Assembly: GCF_014490745.1 (NCBI RefSeq)
Contig: NZ_LZEU01000001.1
Location: 2,631,501 to 2,695,500, forward strand
DNA length: 64,000 bases
DNA from: Pseudomonas alcaligenes
GTDB taxonomy: Bacteria; Pseudomonadota; Gammaproteobacteria; Pseudomonadales; Pseudomonadaceae
Direction of reading: 5' to 3'
Shown here: one piece after another, positions 9,263 through 18,340 of the stretch
Position numbering within the stretch: position 1 is the stretch's first letter
Layout: each line of letters starts with the position of its first letter
Notes under the pieces: generated by a model
The model's database searches: none
What the model saw: only the letters and a program-made list of their open reading frames with translations
What the model was told of the DNA's origin: nothing
Program-made: the position numbers and the translations under genes

Positions 9263-9417
9263 CTGTCTCGGGGAGACTCAGCACAAAGCTCGCGGCTGTC
9301 GTCATTCGACAGCCCGTCTTGATGGGGTGGCCTGCGAGCAATTGCACGGGACGAACCCTACGGCATGCAGGTCATGCCTGACACCAAATAACAAGCATGA
9401 ACTCAGGAGAGTTACAG

Positions 9418-10869
9418 ATGACCTCTTGCCCCTCGTCCCCCACAAACATCAACAGTGACAAGCCAGCTGATTGCCAAAGCCTGTTTCTTCTGCAGCAGGC
9501 CGCTCATCGAAACCAGCTCAACCCCACGCTGGAACAAAGACGCGACGACCTGCGTACGCTGCATCGCATGCTGGTCGAAAACTCCGAGGCTCTGGTCGAA
9601 GCGGTGAACCAGGACTATGGCTGCCGCAGCAAGTTCGAGACCCGCATGACCGAGATGTTGACCTGCCAGGACGGCATTCTCGATGCGATCAACGCGCTAA
9701 AGAAGTGGATGAAACCCCGCAAGCGTCACCTCGACATGGGCCAGTTTCCGTTAGCCAAGGCTTGGACATTCCCGCAGCCGGTAGGTGTGGTGGGCATCGT
9801 CGTACCCTGGAATTTCCCTATTGCCATGGCCATTGCGCCGCTGACCGGGGCTTTCGCGGCGGGTAACCGCTCAATGATCCGCATGTCGCTGAACTCCAGC
9901 CACTTGGCGCGGCTGTTCAAGGAAATTTCCCCTAAATACTTTCCGCTCGACAAGCTAGCTTTTTTCACGGCAGACGATTGCGGCGGCAATACTTTCACTT
10001 CGCTGCCCTTCGATCACATTTTCTTCACCGGCTCACCAGAGACCGGTAAGTTGGTAATGGCCAATGCTGCAGCAAACCTGACCCCTGTGACACTGGAGCT
10101 TGGTGGTAAGTCGCCTTGCGTGGTCGCACCCGATTACCCGATTCGCAAGGCGGTAGAGCGCATTCTCTGGGCCAAAATGCTCAACGCTGGACAAATCTGC
10201 ACCACCGTCGACTATCTGTTTCTGCCGGAAGGTAAAGTCGACGAGTTTATCCGCGAGGCTCGCACAGTACTCAATCAGCGAGTTCCCAACATAAACAATG
10301 GCGACTACTCGGCGATCATTGATCAGTCGTCCTATTTGCGTCTGCAAGGCGTGCTGGCTGATGCACTGAATAAAGGTGCCAAAGTAATTGATCTGTACAG
10401 CGGGCCGCAGCCTGATGCAGAGCGGCGCATCATGCCTACTTGCCTGGTGCTTAACATCAATGACGACATGCATATCATGCAGCGCGAAATTTTCGGTCCG
10501 CTGCTGCCAATCCTCACCTACAAGACCCGCGAGGAGGTAGTGCAGTATGTCGGTGATCATCCGAGGCCGCTGGCGTTCTATCTCTATAGCGACGACCGCG
10601 CCCTACGCGACTACTACCTGCACAACACCATCTCGGGCGGTGTCGGCATCAATGAAGCGGTAGCTCACGTTGGTGTACACGATCTGCCCTTCGGTGGGAC
10701 AGGCAATAGCGGCATGGGTCACTACCATGGCTACGAGGGGTTCCTCACATTCTCCAAATTGCGTCCAGTTTTCCAGCAGGGACCGATACGCGGCATAGAC
10801 ATGCTGCAACCACCTTATGCAGGTTGGCCCAACAGAATTCTCAACCTCATGCTGCGGCTCAAGAGCTGA
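9418..10869 (+). CDS. Coniferyl-aldehyde-dehydrogenase-type ALDH
   Basis: A 483-residue aldehyde dehydrogenase oxidising an aldehyde to an acid with NAD. Seen are the oxyanion Asn segment VVPWNFPIAM, the FFTGSPETGKLV cofactor loop, the general base in LELGGKSP and the catalytic cysteine in NAGQICTTVDY. Length and the unusual GQICTTVDY match the CalB (coniferyl aldehyde dehydrogenase) branch, which also accepts long-chain aldehydes. AGGAG precedes the ATG at 9418. It is the last gene of the plus-strand catabolic run; the gap of 155 bases after the SDR may hold its own promoter. Confidence 0.85.
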   Translation: MTSCPSSPTNINSDKPADCQSLFLLQQAAHRNQLNPTLEQRRDDLRTLHRMLVENSEALVEAVNQDYGCRSKFETRMTEMLTCQDGILDAINALKKWMKPRKRHLDMGQFPLAKAWTFPQPVGVVGIVVPWNFPIAMAIAPLTGAFAAGNRSMIRMSLNSSHLARLFKEISPKYFPLDKLAFFTADDCGGNTFTSLPFDHIFFTGSPETGKLVMANAAANLTPVTLELGGKSPCVVAPDYPIRKAVERILWAKMLNAGQICTTVDYLFLPEGKVDEFIREARTVLNQRVPNINNGDYSAIIDQSSYLRLQGVLADALNKGAKVIDLYSGPQPDAERRIMPTCLVLNINDDMHIMQREIFGPLLPILTYKTREEVVQYVGDHPRPLAFYLYSDDRALRDYYLHNTISGGVGINEAVAHVGVHDLPFGGTGNSGMGHYHGYEGFLTFSKLRPVFQQGPIRGIDMLQPPYAGWPNRILNLMLRLKS

Positions 10870-11489
10870 CACAGATCTGAAACTGTTCGCTCGTAGCATC
10901 GTGCCTGCAGTAAGGCCTAATGCTCTCGGATAAAGAGTTCAAGCAGTTCTGCAGTCTTCTTCATGGGTTGGTCATTATCAGCATGAGCGATGCTAAAAAT
11001 CCGCTGGTCAGCAGCCGCTTGGCCAAACGCATCCACCAACACAGTCCGCGTAGCTACGACGCGTGTTTCCATCTGCTGATGCGCGAGCAACACGGAGCTG
11101 CAGGTTGCATAGGCCGCCGGGAATGCCCACCAGAACGAGGGTAGCCCACGCCTTCGTTTGGGGCATTTCGGTTCTATCCTGGTGCAAGTTATGACCGCCT
11201 GGTCAGCCCCGACAAGAGGATTACCAATACACCGGAGGGGCCTGTTACACGACCAGAGGTATCTCCAGGTAATCTGCTCATGACACATATCCGCACCCAA
11301 GTTTTTTGGCTCGTGCTTTGCAGAGATGCTGAACAAAGCAGTCAACGCTGACTGCACTCTCACGACAAAGGCGCCGTGTAGTCCCCGTTTAACGGAGGGC
11401 CACAGGCGCCTTTTTTATTCTCGGACCAAAACGGCTTCACAACTAATTGGGTTGCTTTCAACAGCGCCCTACGGGCTCCAGATACAAGG
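10870..11489. other. Non-coding or decayed stretch after the ALDH gene
   Basis: No convincing gene. A minus-strand frame at 10917-11363 ends MKKTAELLELFIREH; its first half looks shifted relative to a possible ATG near 11165, so it may be a decayed gene that I cannot name. TGACCGCCTGGTCA near 11190 is a short palindrome. A strong hairpin with a T-run lies at the right end and is listed separately. Confidence 0.3.
11367..11416 (+). terminator. Rho-independent terminator
   Basis: AAAGGCGCC (11367-11375) pairs perfectly with GGCGCCTTT (11405-11413), an inner GTCCCCGTT/ACGGAGGG stem extends it, and a run of T follows. Reading is plus strand. It separates the catabolic block from the signalling gene downstream. 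Confidence 0.65.
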
Positions 11490-11690
11490 ATGACGAACAA
11501 AACCATTCGGCGTGTTTGTCCATACTGCAGCGTAGGCTGTGGGGCTTCATGAAGGTTGCCGACAATCGAGCCATCAAGGTTTCCGGAGGCAAAACTGACC
11601 CCACGGACTTCGGCTGGATCGTGACGAATGGAGAACGCATGCCCACGCCACGGGCGTGGCCACGACGCCTTCACCGACTTGGAGACGAGC
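11490..11690 (+). pseudogene. N-terminal remnant of a molybdopterin oxidoreductase (nitrate reductase/formate dehydrogenase type)
   Basis: From the ATG at 11490 the frame reads MTNKTIRRVCPYCSVGCG, the 4Fe-4S motif that opens assimilatory nitrate reductases and formate dehydrogenases, then stops. Shifted frame from 11549 continues with KVADNRAIKVSGGKTDP and DFGWIVTNG, matching the family's V..V.GD..HP.N.G.LC.KG; the last cysteine is replaced by valine. The rest of the enzyme is absent, as the PAS gene starts at 11691. It is a broken relic. Confidence 0.6.
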
Positions 11691-14582
11691 ATGAATGAGG
11701 ATCTTCCCTCCCCCGTCCAGTTGAGTGGCATAGTCCCCGCCGGGCCTGCCACAGACAGCGCTTGGCTCTACCGCGACGCGTTCGAGAACAGCACAGATTG
11801 CCTGGCCTTGTACGACCTTTGCGAAGATGGCCGCCTGCGTTTCGCTGAAGCCAACCCGGCCTGGGCATGGCTGCTAGGACGGCCTAGAAACGAGCTGCTC
11901 GGCCGTAGTCTGGAGGAGCTACTACCGACGGAAATCGCCAGAAAGATAACCGCCGACGGCCACTCTTGCGTCGCTACTGAAGCCCCGGTCAACGGTGAGG
12001 GCAAGTTTAACCTGCCCATTGGTCGTCGCCATTTCCTGCATAGCCTGATACCCCTGCACAACTCTGCCGGAAGCACCAAGCGCTTCCTCCATATCGTCCG
12101 CGACATTACCGCGAGTAAGCGCTACGAGCTGCAGCTGCATAGCGACAAGCAGGCATTCCGTACGTTGGCGGAACACACCCCGGACACCATCGTGCGCTAC
12201 GACCGCAACTGCCTGCGGATTTATGCCAATCCTGCATTCGCGCGTTTGGCCGGCCTACCCGTGGCGGCTTTACTCGGTAAGAAACCCAGTCACTACTCCA
12301 ACCACCCCGAACTACGTGCCTATGAGGCTACGCTGCTGGGGGTAGTGCATAGCGGCCAGGCCCGCGAGCACATACTGACCTGGCAGAACCCCAGCGGTCG
12401 ACTGTACATCAGCCACATCCACTTCGTGCCAGAGCGCACTGCCGACGGAGAGGTGGCCACTGTGCTCGCGGTGGGCCGCGACATCACCGAACAGCGTCAG
12501 TCCAAAGAAGCACTCCAGATCAGGGAGCAGGAGTTCCGCACTCTGGTGGAAAATTCGCCGGACGTCATCATCCGCTTCAATCACGAAGGCCAGCGCATCT
12601 ACTGCAATCCCGCCTATGAGAGGTTGTTCGACATTCAGCCCCATGAGGTCATTGGCACGACTATGCCGCAAAGAAGCCATCTGTCGAAGAAGTTGGCTGA
12701 CCGCGTCCATGAGGAGGTCCTGGATATCCTGCGCAAAGGCATACCAACCACCATCGAAATCAGCTGGACGAAAGCCAACGGCGAGGAAGTCTCTCAGCAT
12801 GTGCGCGGGGTTCCCGAATTCGATCAGCACGGCCAGGCCATCGGTGTGTTGGCCATCGCCCGCGACATTTCTGGTCTGAAGACAGCCGAACGGCGCCTGG
12901 AAGAGGCAGAGGCAATGGCCCATCTTGGCCATTTGCGAATGGACTTCCGGCTCAACAAGCTGACCCTCTCGGCTGAGTTCTGTCGGCTGTTCGGCAAACC
13001 CCGTAGCTGGTCGCCGCGGCTGGAAGAAGTCATCTCCATACTCGCACCCGAAGAGCGCAGCCAGATTATCGAACGAACCAGGTGGGCCTACGCCAACCGC
13101 ATCGAGGAGCTGGAGCTGGATTACTGCATCGACAGCGGCCAGCGCCGGTTACACCTGCATTCCTATCTTCACATCGAATACAGCGAGGACGGCACCCCCC
13201 TGCAACTGCTAGGAACCGCCCAGGACGTCAGCGAACTTAGGGTCTACCAACAACGACTGCACTCTTTGGCATTCTACGACACGCTCACCGGGCTGCCCAA
13301 TCGCGAGCTGTTCAATGACCGCCTGCATCAGGCGCTCGCCCAAGCTGATCGCCACGGCGGCCAACTCGCCGTGATGATTCTCGACCTCGACAACTTTAAG
13401 ATGGTAAACGACACCCTCGGCCACAGTGCCGGAGACGAACTGCTGCGGGAAACCGCCAAGCGCCTGCAAAGCTCTGTGCGCAACAGCGATACGGTCGCCC
13501 GCCTTGGTGGCGACGAGTTCGCCTTGATCCTCTCCGGGCCAGCGAGCGATGCCGACCTCGGCGAGATCAGCTGCAAGCTGCTCCAGGCGATTAGTGGAGC
13601 CTACTGGATCAAGGGCCGCGAACTCTTCGTGTCTGGAAGTATCGGCATAGCCCGCTATCCAAGCGACGGCGAGAACATCACCGAGCTGCAGCAATATGCC
13701 GACTCGGCCATGTACCACGCCAAGGAGCAAGGGCGGAATAACTTCCAGTTCTATTTGCCACAGTTCACCCAACAGACCACCGATCGCCTGGCACTGACCG
13801 CCAGCCTGCGTCATGCACAGCACAACGGCGAGCTGGAGCTGTACTACCAACCGCAGATCGACCTCTCAAACGGACGGCTGATCGGCGCCGAGGCACTGCT
13901 GCGCTGGAACCACCCGCAGCAAGGACTGGTGACTCCTGACAGATTCATCCCAATCGCTGAGGAAACCGGACTGATTATCGGCATCGGCGAGTGGGTTCTT
14001 CACAGCGCCTGCCGCAGTGCTGCAGCGTGGAACCGCGATGCTCAGGACACGCTGAAGGTCGCCGTCAACCTCTCGCCGCGGCAGTTCAAAATGAACGATC
14101 TGCCCGCTTCGCTCCGCACCATCCTGCAAGCCACCGGCTGCGCGCCGGACTGGTTGGAGCTTGAGATCACCGAAGGGCTGCTGCTGGACAACAGCATCAC
14201 CGTGCGTGAGAGCCTAGAACAGCTGCGTGCTATGGGGCTCTCCATCGCCATCGATGATTTCGGCACTGGCTATTCGGCTCTCGGTTATCTGAAGCGCTTT
14301 CCAGTGGAAACCCTGAAGATCGACCGCTCCTTTATTAGCGATATCGACCACAACTCCGACAGTGCCGAACTGGTCAAGGCGATCATATCCATGGCTCACA
14401 GCCTGCGCCTGAAACTGGTGGCCGAAGGAGTCGAAGAGTCATCCCAGGAGGTCATTCTGAAAAACTATGGTTGCCACAACGCACAGGGCTACCTGTATGG
14501 AAAGCCTATGCCGCAGAAGGCATTTGAGCATCTGTTGCTCACTAAAAGCATAGGCCGGGGATGTCTACCGGAGCAGGGATAG
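11691..14582 (+). CDS. PAS(x3-4)-GGDEF-EAL cyclic-di-GMP signalling protein
   Basis: A 963-residue protein. Three clear PAS domains (about 15-135, 145-265, 270-385), each followed by a PAC-like DITAS/DITEQ/DISGL segment, and a fourth PAS-fold region (about 390-510) precede GGDEF and EAL domains. The cyclase half has an intact GGDEF at about residue 606 and an inhibitory RNSD I-site five residues before it. The EAL half has EALLRW, DDFGTGYSAL and KIDRSF. Both activities could therefore be real. No transmembrane segment is seen, so it is a cytoplasmic sensor. The ATG at 11691 follows GGAG. It is convergent with the relaxase gene at only 6 bases. Confidence 0.9.
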   Translation: MNEDLPSPVQLSGIVPAGPATDSAWLYRDAFENSTDCLALYDLCEDGRLRFAEANPAWAWLLGRPRNELLGRSLEELLPTEIARKITADGHSCVATEAPVNGEGKFNLPIGRRHFLHSLIPLHNSAGSTKRFLHIVRDITASKRYELQLHSDKQAFRTLAEHTPDTIVRYDRNCLRIYANPAFARLAGLPVAALLGKKPSHYSNHPELRAYEATLLGVVHSGQAREHILTWQNPSGRLYISHIHFVPERTADGEVATVLAVGRDITEQRQSKEALQIREQEFRTLVENSPDVIIRFNHEGQRIYCNPAYERLFDIQPHEVIGTTMPQRSHLSKKLADRVHEEVLDILRKGIPTTIEISWTKANGEEVSQHVRGVPEFDQHGQAIGVLAIARDISGLKTAERRLEEAEAMAHLGHLRMDFRLNKLTLSAEFCRLFGKPRSWSPRLEEVISILAPEERSQIIERTRWAYANRIEELELDYCIDSGQRRLHLHSYLHIEYSEDGTPLQLLGTAQDVSELRVYQQRLHSLAFYDTLTGLPNRELFNDRLHQALAQADRHGGQLAVMILDLDNFKMVNDTLGHSAGDELLRETAKRLQSSVRNSDTVARLGGDEFALILSGPASDADLGEISCKLLQAISGAYWIKGRELFVSGSIGIARYPSDGENITELQQYADSAMYHAKEQGRNNFQFYLPQFTQQTTDRLALTASLRHAQHNGELELYYQPQIDLSNGRLIGAEALLRWNHPQQGLVTPDRFIPIAEETGLIIGIGEWVLHSACRSAAAWNRDAQDTLKVAVNLSPRQFKMNDLPASLRTILQATGCAPDWLELEITEGLLLDNSITVRESLEQLRAMGLSIAIDDFGTGYSALGYLKRFPVETLKIDRSFISDIDHNSDSAELVKAIISMAHSLRLKLVAEGVEESSQEVILKNYGCHNAQGYLYGKPMPQKAFEHLLLTKSIGRGCLPEQG

Positions 14583-14588
14583 TCCAAT

Positions 14589-16574
14589 CTAGACTCCGTT
14601 ACCTCGCAGCCGACTTATCTCCCAGGACACACCACTATTGTGCACGATCGCGGAAATCTGCTGCCCGAGGCGTTGTTCAATGATGGGCTTCCACGGCACT
14701 AGACTGAATCCCTTGCCATCGTCGAGCACAGCGTAGCGCCCGCTGGCGAGCGTGACGCTGCGCCGGTAGATGCCGGCCACGTGCTGCCCGTCTTCCACAG
14801 GCCGATGCTCCAACCCGGTTTCGACGGCGATGTCCTGAGCGGTCCGGGCCAGCTCCCGGCTACGCAGCGTCGCCAGTAGGTTGCGCGCCAGGATCACGCG
14901 TTGACCTTTCCTCTCGGCCAGCCCCTGCTCTACCAGGAAGTCGGCACGCTGTTGCATGGCCTGCCTCACCTCACCGCCAAATCCGAGGTCGCCCAGCCCC
15001 CTCCCTCTCCCTCTCCCACCACCGATTAGTTGCTGGTCGAGCCAAGTAGCACCGATCACGCGGACCTGGCGCTCAATCGGAAAGTGCGACTTCAGCTCCA
15101 CCACCGTGCTGCCCAGGCGCTGCGAATCGTACTGGCGACCACGCTCGGGCAAGTCCTCGGGCACTTTCCATAGTCCTTCAGCCACACGCTCCACGATCCT
15201 GGCCCGGCGCAGAGCCTCCAGCCGTCGAACATGGGCCGCAACGACTTCCTGCGGATCGCGGTCGCTCTTCTGTCCTTGGGCGATTGCGAGGTGGTGGTCG
15301 ACGCGGTAAATCCCATCGCTTGCCAGCGCGACGATGGCACGGTCGGCCGCGCGTATCTCGGCCGAGCCGCGCACCTCCACCACCGATCCTGCGGGGTAGT
15401 TCGCCAGCTCGGCGCGGGCAGTAAGCGCAACGTAGTGAGCCTTGCCATCGACCCCATCGATGACCAGATAAGCCCGGTCACGTAGCTCGTCGGCCATCCC
15501 CTTGGCGGCCACCCGGCCGATAACAGCGCGCCCCTCCTCCCCCGGCTCGAACACAGCCAAATCTCGCGGCTGGCCGCTCATGGCACGCTGCATGGTGCGG
15601 ATGATGTCGCCCCTCTCGCCCAGCGCACGCAAGGCCTTCTCCGCATCGTCCTGAACGGTCCAGATTCCGGGCCTAACTTCGTCGGCCAAGCCCATACGCT
15701 GCAAGCGCTGCAGGCGGCCGATCAGCAACAGGCGCTGGCGCTGCAGCCGCGACTCGTTGAAGCGTTCGATCTGCAGCACCCCATTACCATCGACTTCGCG
15801 TCGCAATGTACGATCCAGGCTCGTCCAGCGCTCCTGTTCTACCTCGCTCCGCAGCGCCTGCTGGATCTCCAGTTCGGTGCGCGGCCCTAACCATTCGGTG
15901 GCGATTTCGGCAGCCCGGTTGCGGAAGCCATGGGCGATGTAGTCACCGGCGATGATGAGATCCTTACCGGTGTCGTCGCGCCCGCGCACGACGAGGTGGG
16001 TGTGCGGGTTATCGGTGTTCCAGTGATCCACCGCCACCCAGTCCAGGCGCGTGCCCAGGTCGGCCTCCATGCGCCCCATCAACTGCCGAGTGAAGGTGCG
16101 CAGGTCATCCAGTTCGGCGCCGTCCTCCGGCGCGACGATGAAGCGGAAATGATGTCGATCGTCGGCGCAACGTTCTTTGAAGGCAACGAGGTCGGCTTCG
16201 TCCGTCTGCGGCCCGTAGGCTTGGCCCGGTTGGCCATCGCGACCGGCACCGTCGCGTTCGATGTAGCGCAGGTGCTTGGCCAGCGATTGCGGACTGGCCT
16301 GGCGCTGGTTAACCAGCAGAGTCTTGATGGTCACTCGCCGCGAAAACGGCGTGAGCGAAGAGCCCGCGAAGCGCGCCGCCGTGTGCCCTCGCCCCAGCCG
16401 CGAGCCGGGTCGTTGGCCGGTATGCTGCCCATTGCTGCCAAACAGCGCCGGACGACGCACAGCCGATTTTCCACCCGCCTTGCCGACCTGTTTGAGCACC
16501 TTGGAAACGAAACCCTTGTCGCGATTCTTTGGCGCGCTGGGGCGCACGCGGAAGTCGTCACGCTCATCGGTCAT
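14589..16574 (-). CDS. Relaxase/mobilisation nuclease, DUF3363 (TraR/VirD2-like)
   Basis: A 661-residue conjugative relaxase that would nick oriT and lead the strand into the recipient. Early part basic (KNRDKGFVSKVLKQVGK), then the relaxase core with the metal motif HWNTDNPHTHLVVRG, then the long C-terminal DUF3363 region ending WEISRLRGNGV. This matches the relaxase of the Tn4371 ICE family. GAGGAG precedes the ATG at 16574. It is the last backbone gene on this strand; traG and the trb genes that often follow are not found to its left within the window. Confidence 0.85.
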   Translation of the reverse strand: MTDERDDFRVRPSAPKNRDKGFVSKVLKQVGKAGGKSAVRRPALFGSNGQHTGQRPGSRLGRGHTAARFAGSSLTPFSRRVTIKTLLVNQRQASPQSLAKHLRYIERDGAGRDGQPGQAYGPQTDEADLVAFKERCADDRHHFRFIVAPEDGAELDDLRTFTRQLMGRMEADLGTRLDWVAVDHWNTDNPHTHLVVRGRDDTGKDLIIAGDYIAHGFRNRAAEIATEWLGPRTELEIQQALRSEVEQERWTSLDRTLRREVDGNGVLQIERFNESRLQRQRLLLIGRLQRLQRMGLADEVRPGIWTVQDDAEKALRALGERGDIIRTMQRAMSGQPRDLAVFEPGEEGRAVIGRVAAKGMADELRDRAYLVIDGVDGKAHYVALTARAELANYPAGSVVEVRGSAEIRAADRAIVALASDGIYRVDHHLAIAQGQKSDRDPQEVVAAHVRRLEALRRARIVERVAEGLWKVPEDLPERGRQYDSQRLGSTVVELKSHFPIERQVRVIGATWLDQQLIGGGRGRGRGLGDLGFGGEVRQAMQQRADFLVEQGLAERKGQRVILARNLLATLRSRELARTAQDIAVETGLEHRPVEDGQHVAGIYRRSVTLASGRYAVLDDGKGFSLVPWKPIIEQRLGQQISAIVHNSGVSWEISRLRGNGV

Positions 16575-16998
16575 GACTGTCTCCTCAGGAAGCCTGGGCG
16601 CAGCCTGGCGTACAAAGCACGCGGGCATGCCAGGCTCGGCGCGCGTTGCACACAGTACACGGCACGGCGACGAAGCCGCGCCGTGCCGCTCCTCCCCCAC
16701 GTGCAGACTGGCTTTATGGGCGAGCAGGTGCCGCCCCCTTTTGTCTTGCCTTCCGCTTTTGTCTGTCGATTGCGCTCCAGGTCTCGACGGCCCGGCGGTG
16801 CGGCGCTACTCACAGGCCGCCCACCGGGGGATGCGATAATGACCATCAGCCGCGCGCGTTCGTAGCACGACACCAGCACGTTGGAAGGCTGCGCCAGAGG
16901 GGGCACGCCTACATCCACACTGCAGGTACAACGCCGCGACGACAGCCCACAGAACGGCACGCCAGAGAGCGTGACGACGTGCAGCGAGTCGGCGCCCA
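16575..16998. other. Relaxase-traF intergenic region, possible oriT
   Basis: This 424-base gap has no credible gene. It holds a perfect 9-base inverted repeat, GGCACGGCG at 16661-16669 and CGCCGTGCC at 16679-16687. Transfer origins of related elements lie near the relaxase gene and contain such repeats, so oriT could be here; no nick-site consensus was recognised. Confidence 0.3.
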
Positions 16999-17562
16999 TC
17001 ACTGGCTTGCCTCCAGCCAGAGTGGATACGCAACGCCGAGCACGGCAGATGCGCCAACCGGCCCGAAATAGCGGCTGTCGAACGAAGCCTGATTGGTCGT
17101 ACTCAACAGGAACAGCTCACCTGGACGGAGTCGGCGGCAGCCCGACCAAGCCCGCAATGGTCGACCCAGTTGATCGGTACGCAACACGGCGGCCACAGGC
17201 ACGCCGTCGATGCGCACGATCCGGTCAACGACGCACACCTCCTGCGGTGTCACCGCGCCCACACGTTTGAGCAGCGGAATGTGCATTGGCAGGTAGCCGC
17301 GCTGCTCAGCAAACGCGGCGACGACGCCCGGCAGCCTGATCAGCACGATGCGGCCATCCTGCGTCGGGTCGGTTCTCAGTCCTGGCGGATCGACGCGATA
17401 CCAGCCAAGCGGGACGCTGTCCGACGCGTTGTAGACGACGCGAATATCAGGTGGCACGAAAGACGCCCAGGCGAGCGCAGCAAGGCCGCAGGCGCAAAGC
17501 GTCGCCAACACGAGACGGGCGCGCAGTTGCGAACGAGGATGCAGGGCTGTGTAGAGAGTCAC
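16999..17562 (-). CDS. traF: TraF-type S26 signal peptidase, conjugation
   Basis: A 187-residue inner-membrane serine protease. It has a membrane helix near residues 15-35 (ARLVLATLCACGLAALAW), the catalytic serine in SVPLGWYRV and the catalytic lysine in IPLLKRVGAV. TraF of RP4 matures pilin by cutting and cyclising it; this is the same family. The GTG at 17562 overlaps the stop of the upstream gene by four bases (GTGA), so I prefer it to the TTG at 17586. Confidence 0.85.
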   Translation of the reverse strand: MTLYTALHPRSQLRARLVLATLCACGLAALAWASFVPPDIRVVYNASDSVPLGWYRVDPPGLRTDPTQDGRIVLIRLPGVVAAFAEQRGYLPMHIPLLKRVGAVTPQEVCVVDRIVRIDGVPVAAVLRTDQLGRPLRAWSGCRRLRPGELFLLSTTNQASFDSRYFGPVGASAVLGVAYPLWLEASQ

Positions 17563-18092
17563 GGCAGCGCCCTCCTCGTCAGCCAAGCCGCGTGCTGCTC
17601 GAACGTGTACGTAGGCAGCGGCAGGTGCGCGGCAAGCCGGTTGTTCAGCGTGCGCCAGTACGCGGGCGATACATCGGCCGGCGCGATGCCGAGCACCTCG
17701 ATGGTGTCGATTTGCGCCAGCACGGCGCGCACGGCAAGTTCACCCTCAGCGTGCAACAACAGAAGCGCACCAGGCTGCACGCCAGGAATGCGCTGTGCCG
17801 CATCCAGCGGTGTGCTGGCCTGCATCACCATCAGTTGCCAACGGATCGTGCCGTAGTCGTTGGCCTGCCAGCGGATGCGGCATAAGACAGCCCCCGGCAG
17901 GAACACCGCGACACGTCGCCAATGGTCCAGCCGTGTGATGCGCGCCGGCTCGCCAAAGCGCAGGTAGAGCTTGATGCGCTGCTCCACGTAGGCGAGCGAC
18001 ACGCGGGTCAGCAGCGCAGCGTCGGCCTGCCCGGCGAGCACTGCAAACGGTGGCAGATGTGCAGGCATGGACACCGATGGCTGGACGTTCAT
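17559..18092 (-). CDS. DUF2840 protein of ICE backbone
   Basis: A 177-residue protein of the DUF2840 family, which sits between parA and traF in Tn4371-type elements. No catalytic motif is seen; regions such as RIKLYLRFGEPARITRLDHW and IRWQANDYGTIRWQL are typical of the family. Function is unknown. It overlaps both neighbours by four bases, so it belongs to one translationally coupled operon with ParA, the RHH protein and TraF. GGAG precedes ATG 18092. Confidence 0.8.
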   Translation of the reverse strand: MNVQPSVSMPAHLPPFAVLAGQADAALLTRVSLAYVEQRIKLYLRFGEPARITRLDHWRRVAVFLPGAVLCRIRWQANDYGTIRWQLMVMQASTPLDAAQRIPGVQPGALLLLHAEGELAVRAVLAQIDTIEVLGIAPADVSPAYWRTLNNRLAAHLPLPTYTFEQHAAWLTRRALP

Positions 18093-18340
18093 GGCGACTT
18101 CTCCGGGAACTCGCGCTCCAGCAGTGCACGCAGCAGATCGGCGACCGTCACCCCCTGGGTGAACGCCGAGACCTTGATGCGGGCGCGCATGGCCGGTGTG
18201 ATGTCGAGGGTCAGACGCGCGGTGTAGAGATCGCCCTTCTGCAAATCTCCAGCATCGCCCTGGCGAACCCACGCCTCGGCATGCGGATTCGTCGGTGGGC
18301 GCACGCCGATGGCCGTACGCTGGCCACGCTCGCGGCTCAT
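18089..18340 (-). CDS. Small ribbon-helix-helix-like protein beside ParA
   Basis: An 83-residue protein with a C-terminal YTARLTLDITPAMRAR followed by two helices, the pattern of a ribbon-helix-helix DNA-binding domain. It is placed directly after parA with an ATGA overlap, so it is likely the small partner or autoregulator of the partition operon, though ParB-type function is also present elsewhere in this element. The N-terminal part is unstructured and basic. Confidence 0.7.
   Translation of the reverse strand: MSRERGQRTAIGVRPPTNPHAEAWVRQGDAGDLQKGDLYTARLTLDITPAMRARIKVSAFTQGVTVADLLRALLEREFPEKSP

Noticed and set aside
16571..17002. 143-codon minus-strand frame between relaxase and traF
   Set aside because: No recognisable domain, and the position is expected for oriT.
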